Shown piece by piece: positions 15,298-18,499 of a DNA stretch of 18,499 nucleotides (within the stretch, counting starts at the first letter, position 1; every line of letters starts with the position of its first letter). The stretch is taken from assembly GCA_005798205.1 (NCBI GenBank), contig SYKJ01000022.1, forward strand, positions 1 to 18,499, in the 5' to 3' direction. A model generated the notes under the pieces. It saw nothing but the letters and a program-made list of their open reading frames with translations. It was not told the DNA's origin and did no database searches. The position numbers and the translations under genes were made by a program. The DNA comes from Bacteroidota bacterium (GTDB lineage Bacteria; Bacteroidota; Bacteroidia; Flavobacteriales; Crocinitomicaceae).

Positions 15298-16599
15298 ATG
15301 AAAAATTTTACTCTTTTTTTATCCTTACTGCTAACTCCAATTATATACTCACAATCTCCTTGTGCCTCGGGAAGATATGCATTTGATTTTTTTCAAAATT
15401 TTACTTTGACAAGCAATATTACTTATGGGCAAAACACTTCTTTCACTGGAGGTAATACGACATTGAAACTCGATTTATATCAACCAACAGGAGATACTGA
15501 AAATGCACGACCTTTAATTATTTTTGTTCATGGTGGTAGTTTTGTAGGTGGCTCAAAAACAGATGGCGACATGGTTTCTATGAGCCAAAAATTTGCTAAA
15601 AAGGGCTTTGTAACCGCCTCTATTGATTATCGCTTGGGCTTTTTTCCTTTCGACTCCGCAAATGCTGTAAAAGCAGTGGTAAGAGCCACGCAAGACTTAC
15701 GAGCAGCAATTCGTTTTTTTTACAAAGACAAACAAACCACAAACACATATAAAATTGATACTAACTTAATATTTATTGGAGGCAGTTCTGCTGGAGCAAT
15801 TACTGCATTGCATGTCGCCTATCTCAATGATGTTTGTGAGATTTCAGATTATCTCAATACTACTGTAATTTCAAATTTAGGAGGTTTAGAAGGAAATAGC
15901 GGCAACCCAGGTTATTCAACAAAAGTAAAAGGTGTTTTAAATGGTTGTGGTGCTTTAGCACGTTATAGTTGGTTGGAGGCAGGTGATGTGCCAGTTGCCT
16001 CAGTTCACGGAACAAATGATGGTACCGTAAAATACAATAGGGGCATTGTAAACCCAGGAACTCCCTTGATGTACCTCGATGGAAGTAGAATGATTCACGA
16101 AAGAGCATGTGCGCTAGGAATAGAAAATCAATTTTATACATTTCCTAATGCACCACACGTTCCCTACGCAGGAAGTGCGGCCTACATGGATACCACTGTG
16201 TCTTTTTTTCGAGATTTCTTAATCAACCAATTGGGATGCACCGATAATATGTTACGGCCAGAAAATGCACGCATGCAATCTGTATTTTTATACCCCATCG
16301 ATTATTGTGATGGAAGCGCTGTTGATGAAGTTTGTAGCTCTTCTGAAATTTCAGAAATTTCAATGGATAACATCAAAATTTATCCTGTGCCTACTCATGG
16401 TGAATTGATTGTGAAAATTGAAGAAGAAGGTTTTTATACCGTCAGAATTCTTGATCTCTTTGGAAGAACTTTGCTTGTTTCAAATTTAAATGCACTTGAA
16501 ACTTCATTCGATTTAAGCCTTTTTGCCAAAGGGAGCTACATATTAAAAATTACGAATCAAAATAAAAATACTATTAGTAAAACAATTATTGTAAACTAA
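15298..16599 (+). CDS. Secreted alpha/beta hydrolase (carboxylesterase-like) with T9SS sorting domain
   Basis: The 433-residue protein has a signal peptide (MKNFTLFLSLLLTPIIYSQ) and an esterase-type alpha/beta hydrolase domain. The oxyanion-hole motif is HGGSF (H78 to F82), the nucleophile elbow is GGSSAGA with S164, the likely acid is D241 in HGTNDGT and the likely base is H287 in PNAPHVPY. LDLYQP before the HGGSF motif and SIDYRLG after it are typical of the carboxylesterase/lipase group. From about residue 350 comes a T9SS type A sorting domain (IKIYPVPTHGEL, VRILDLFGRTLL, FAKGSYILKITNQ). Several mature cysteines may form disulfides. It is exported to the surface or medium and probably cleaves an ester; the substrate is unknown. 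It starts 15 bases after the lipoprotein gene and 35 bases before the monooxygenase gene, so all four probably form one operon. Confidence 0.88.
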   Translation: MKNFTLFLSLLLTPIIYSQSPCASGRYAFDFFQNFTLTSNITYGQNTSFTGGNTTLKLDLYQPTGDTENARPLIIFVHGGSFVGGSKTDGDMVSMSQKFAKKGFVTASIDYRLGFFPFDSANAVKAVVRATQDLRAAIRFFYKDKQTTNTYKIDTNLIFIGGSSAGAITALHVAYLNDVCEISDYLNTTVISNLGGLEGNSGNPGYSTKVKGVLNGCGALARYSWLEAGDVPVASVHGTNDGTVKYNRGIVNPGTPLMYLDGSRMIHERACALGIENQFYTFPNAPHVPYAGSAAYMDTTVSFFRDFLINQLGCTDNMLRPENARMQSVFLYPIDYCDGSAVDEVCSSSEISEISMDNIKIYPVPTHGELIVKIEEEGFYTVRILDLFGRTLLVSNLNALETSFDLSLFAKGSYILKITNQNKNTISKTIIVN

Positions 16600-16634
16600 G
16601 ACAAGCTCAAAATTGAAATATAAATTTTAAAAAA

Positions 16635-18188
16635 ATGAAAAAACTCTTGATCATTAGCCTTGCATTTATTTCATTAAATGTAAAAAGTCAAACATGGAGT
16701 GGTGAAGTTGCTCAGTTGTTCTACAATAAATGTTCAAAGTGCCACCATCCTGGAGGGCTTGCTCCAGTTTCCTTAATGAATTACGATGAAGTTTCGCCAA
16801 TGGCCACAATAATTAGTCAGTACATTACAGATGAAGAAATGCCCCCTTGGCCACCAGACAATTCTTATCAAGAATATTTACATGTTCGTTCTTTGTCAAG
16901 TTCTGAGAAATCTACAATTTTAAACTGGTTGAGCATCGGTGCTCCCGAAGGAAATAGCGCAGCAACTCCACCACCACCCGTTTATACGAACAATACCATT
17001 TTAGGAAATGGTGACTTATCAGTGCAAATTCCGACCTACATGAGTAAAGCGACGGCAAACGACGATTATGTTTGTTTTTCTGTTCCGACATATTTAACTG
17101 AAAACCGTATCATCAAAGCAGTGGAAGTTGTGCCGGGAAACCGCCAAATTGTCCACCATGCTTTGATTTTTATTGATCCAAGTGGCATAGAAAGTACCGA
17201 CACACTCGACGGACTTTGTGCAAGTCCGAGCAATGCTTCTACCAAATTAGTAATTGGTTATACTCCTGGGGCATCTCCCATGATTTTGCCCTCTGCGAGT
17301 CCTTTGAAACTAGGAATGGACATAGGACCTGGGGCGAAAATCTATTTCGCTATGCATTATCCCGTCGGTAGTTACGGTCAATTTGATAGTACAAGAGTAA
17401 TTCTGCATTTTTATCCACCCGGCACAACCAATGTCAGGCAAATTTCTGCAGCACCCATGTTAAGTAATAACAATTTCACATTGCCTTCTAATCAAGTCAC
17501 CTCACTCACAACTCAGTATCCACCAAACGGAGGTGTGCCCGCAAATTTCTCGGTTTTATCTGTTTTTCCTCATATGCATTTACTTGGAACAAAAATTAAA
17601 GCATATGCATACAAAGCGAATCAAGATACCATCAAATTTGTCAATATTCCACACTGGGATTTCCATTGGCAAGATTTTTACTTTTTTAGGTACATACAAA
17701 AAGTTTCAACGGGATATAAGATTAAAGGTGAGGCAACCTATGATAATACAGTAAACAATCCACACAACCCAAATTCACCTCCTGAAAATGTCGGTAGCGG
17801 TTTTAATACAACAGACGAAATGTTTTTGGTATATTTTCATTTTATGCCTTACATAGCTGGTGATGAAAACTACGATTTACAAGAATTAATGAGTGCAAGT
17901 TTAAGTGAATATGTCGAGGAAGACCCAAATGGAATAACAAGTTATCCAAATCCATTTCAGGAGAGTACGAGCATACAAGTTAAGGTACCGTTTGAAAGCT
18001 CCGACCAATTATTTATTTACAGTAGTTCTGGCGATTTCATTTGTAAATTAAACCCACTTGTTGGTTCAAAAGAAGTAGTGTGGGACGGAAAAAATACCAA
18101 TGGAGAAAAGGTAGCGAACGGAGCATATTATCTTTCGGCAAGAATAAGTAGTAAAACTTATTCAAAGAAACTATTGAAATTTGATTAA
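16635..18188 (+). CDS. Copper type II (PHM-like) monooxygenase with N-terminal c-type haem domain and T9SS sorting domain
   Basis: The 517-residue protein has a signal peptide (MKKLLIISLAFISLNVKSQ) and then a small cytochrome c-like domain: CSKCH (C33, C36, H37), MPPWPPD (about 78-84) as possible axial-ligand loop, and ending near WLSIGAPEG. Next is a fold of the ascorbate-dependent copper monooxygenase family (PHM/DBM). All six copper ligands can be placed: VHHAL (H174, H175) and MHYP (H241) for one site, and HMH (H313, H315) plus M396 in DEMF for the other; spacings resemble peptidylglycine monooxygenase. From about residue 433 comes a T9SS domain (ITSYPNPF, YIFS-like strand, GAYYLSARI). 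The haem could feed electrons to copper, replacing ascorbate, which is inference. Family is clear; substrate is unknown. It is the last gene of the four-gene group. Confidence 0.88.
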   Translation: MKKLLIISLAFISLNVKSQTWSGEVAQLFYNKCSKCHHPGGLAPVSLMNYDEVSPMATIISQYITDEEMPPWPPDNSYQEYLHVRSLSSSEKSTILNWLSIGAPEGNSAATPPPPVYTNNTILGNGDLSVQIPTYMSKATANDDYVCFSVPTYLTENRIIKAVEVVPGNRQIVHHALIFIDPSGIESTDTLDGLCASPSNASTKLVIGYTPGASPMILPSASPLKLGMDIGPGAKIYFAMHYPVGSYGQFDSTRVILHFYPPGTTNVRQISAAPMLSNNNFTLPSNQVTSLTTQYPPNGGVPANFSVLSVFPHMHLLGTKIKAYAYKANQDTIKFVNIPHWDFHWQDFYFFRYIQKVSTGYKIKGEATYDNTVNNPHNPNSPPENVGSGFNTTDEMFLVYFHFMPYIAGDENYDLQELMSASLSEYVEEDPNGITSYPNPFQESTSIQVKVPFESSDQLFIYSSSGDFICKLNPLVGSKEVVWDGKNTNGEKVANGAYYLSARISSKTYSKKLLKFD

Positions 18189-18216
18189 AGCAACTCCAAA
18201 TTTTAGATAATTTCTC

Positions 18217-18224
18217 TATCTTTG
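18217..18224 (+). promoter_or_regulatory. Putative -7 box (TATCTTTG) for tRNA-Cys
   Basis: TATCTTTG matches TAnnTTTG and ends 14 bases before the first base of the tRNA. Transcription would begin about eight bases upstream of the mature 5' end. No clear TTG lies at the -33 spacing; TTTTAG at 18201-18206 is the nearest candidate. Confidence 0.5.
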
Positions 18225-18238
18225 CCTCCTTACATATT

Positions 18239-18309
18239 GGTCTCGTGGCCGAGCGGCTAGGCACCGGTCTGCAAAACCGACTACAGCGGTTCGAATCCGC
18301 TCGAGACCT
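18239..18309 (+). tRNA. tRNA-Cys (anticodon GCA)
   Basis: The 71-base sequence folds as a cloverleaf. The acceptor stem pairs GGTCTCG with CGAGACC, seven of seven. The D arm pairs GCC with GGC around a loop containing GCGGCTA. The anticodon stem is CCGGT/ACCGA with one C-A mismatch at its outer end, and the loop CTGCAAA gives anticodon GCA, reading UGC/UGU cysteine codons. The T arm is AGCGG-TTCGAAT-CCGCT. The CCA end is not encoded. It is followed directly by a terminator, so it is transcribed alone, with its own -7 box upstream. Its 3' part is repeated 167 bases downstream. Confidence 0.96.
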
Positions 18310-18332
18310 CAAACAAAAAGCTTGGTTAAAAC
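18294..18332 (+). repeat. Direct repeat, copy 1: tRNA-Cys 3' end and terminator 5' arm
   Basis: These 39 bases run from the T arm of tRNA-Cys through the acceptor 3' strand into the terminator loop. They recur at 18461-18499 with one difference (T at 18327, G at 18494). Such tRNA 3'-end duplications often mark att sites of integrative elements or a partly copied tRNA. Confidence 0.85.
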
Positions 18333-18350
18333 CAGGCTTTTTTTATTTTT
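18317..18350 (+). terminator. Intrinsic terminator after tRNA-Cys
   Basis: A stem of ten pairs (AAAGCTTGGT with ACCAGGCTTT, one G-T wobble) around the loop TAAA is followed by a T-rich tail TTTTATTTTT. It begins seven bases after the tRNA end and ends its short transcript. Confidence 0.85.
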
Positions 18351-18460
18351 AGAAGATGGCAAGCAAAGATTGCAAGATGCTAAAAAAAAATGCCCTCGGA
18401 TTTGAAAAAGACGAAAGCTTTTAGTTTGAATACAAAAAATAACACTTCGGTTCATGAAAT

Positions 18461-18499
18461 AATCCGCTCGAGACCTCAAACAAAAAGCTTGGTGAAAAC
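18461..18499 (+). repeat. Direct repeat, copy 2 (reaches the window edge)
   Basis: Matches 38 of 39 bases of 18294-18332. Just upstream, CGGTTC (18448-18453) also matches the tRNA T arm, but ATGAAAT stands where the tRNA has a single G, so the copy looks like a tRNA 3' fragment with a small insertion. The match is cut by the end of the window and may extend further. Confidence 0.8.

Noticed and set aside
3589..18188. Treating the MbnP/MbnH group and the copper monooxygenase group as one system
   Set aside because: They are separated by about 5 kb of unrelated genes (radical SAM, kinase, xseA, ChaN on the other strand), so a common function is only suggested by the shared copper theme.
18356..18424. 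22-codon reading frame between the tRNA terminator and the second repeat copy
   Set aside because: Too short, no recognisable product, no promoter or ribosome-binding site.
1..18499. CRISPR array, insertion sequence or transposase, phage genes, defence system
   Set aside because: No regularly spaced repeats, no transposase-like or phage-like product and no defence domains were found on reading both strands; the only mobile-element hint is the tRNA 3'-end repeat.

Overview
The window is AT-rich DNA that reads as a Bacteroidota chromosome, most likely a Flavobacteriales-type marine or freshwater bacterium (placement by gene style, not by a marker gene). Supporting signs: many exported proteins ending in type IX secretion (T9SS) sorting domains with a 'YPNPF/FPNPS'-like start, a large lamin-tail-domain protein, Bacteroidota-style promoter -7 boxes (TAnnTTTG) in front of several genes and the tRNA, and few Shine-Dalgarno sites.

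Layout. 1-2571 (minus strand) is a nearly complete secreted multidomain protein with two lamin-tail domains, started by TTG and cut by the left window edge. After a 400-base gap comes an unrecognised small secreted protein (2973-3458), closed by a perfect 26-base palindrome. A promoter then leads into a tight group: an MbnP-family protein (3589-4245), an MbnH/MauG-like dihaem enzyme (4249-5280), a YHYH-domain T9SS protein (5339-6679) and an unknown secreted protein (6717-7382). Next are cytosolic/membrane genes: a YgiQ-type radical SAM protein (7435-9333), an orphan sensor histidine kinase (9344-10417) and xseA (10440-11834). xseA converges on, and overlaps by its stop codon, a minus-strand ChaN-family gene (11831-12724). 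ChaN is divergent from a second tight plus-strand group: FadL/OmpP1 outer-membrane protein, a degenerate SGNH-type lipoprotein, an alpha/beta hydrolase with T9SS tail, and a haem-bearing copper type II monooxygenase with T9SS tail (16635-18188). The window ends with tRNA-Cys(GCA), its terminator, and a 39-base repeat of the tRNA 3' end running to the right edge.

How the genes may work together. The first group carries the MbnP/MbnH pair, in which the dihaem enzyme is known (in methanotrophs) to oxidise a tryptophan of its copper-binding partner; the YHYH protein may be part of the same exported module. The second group looks like handling of hydrophobic or esterified substrates at the cell envelope: a FadL channel, two hydrolase folds (one apparently without its nucleophile) and a PHM-like copper monooxygenase with all six copper ligands plus a c-type haem site. 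Two copper-linked redox systems within 15 kb is the most noteworthy theme; a functional link between them is inference only.
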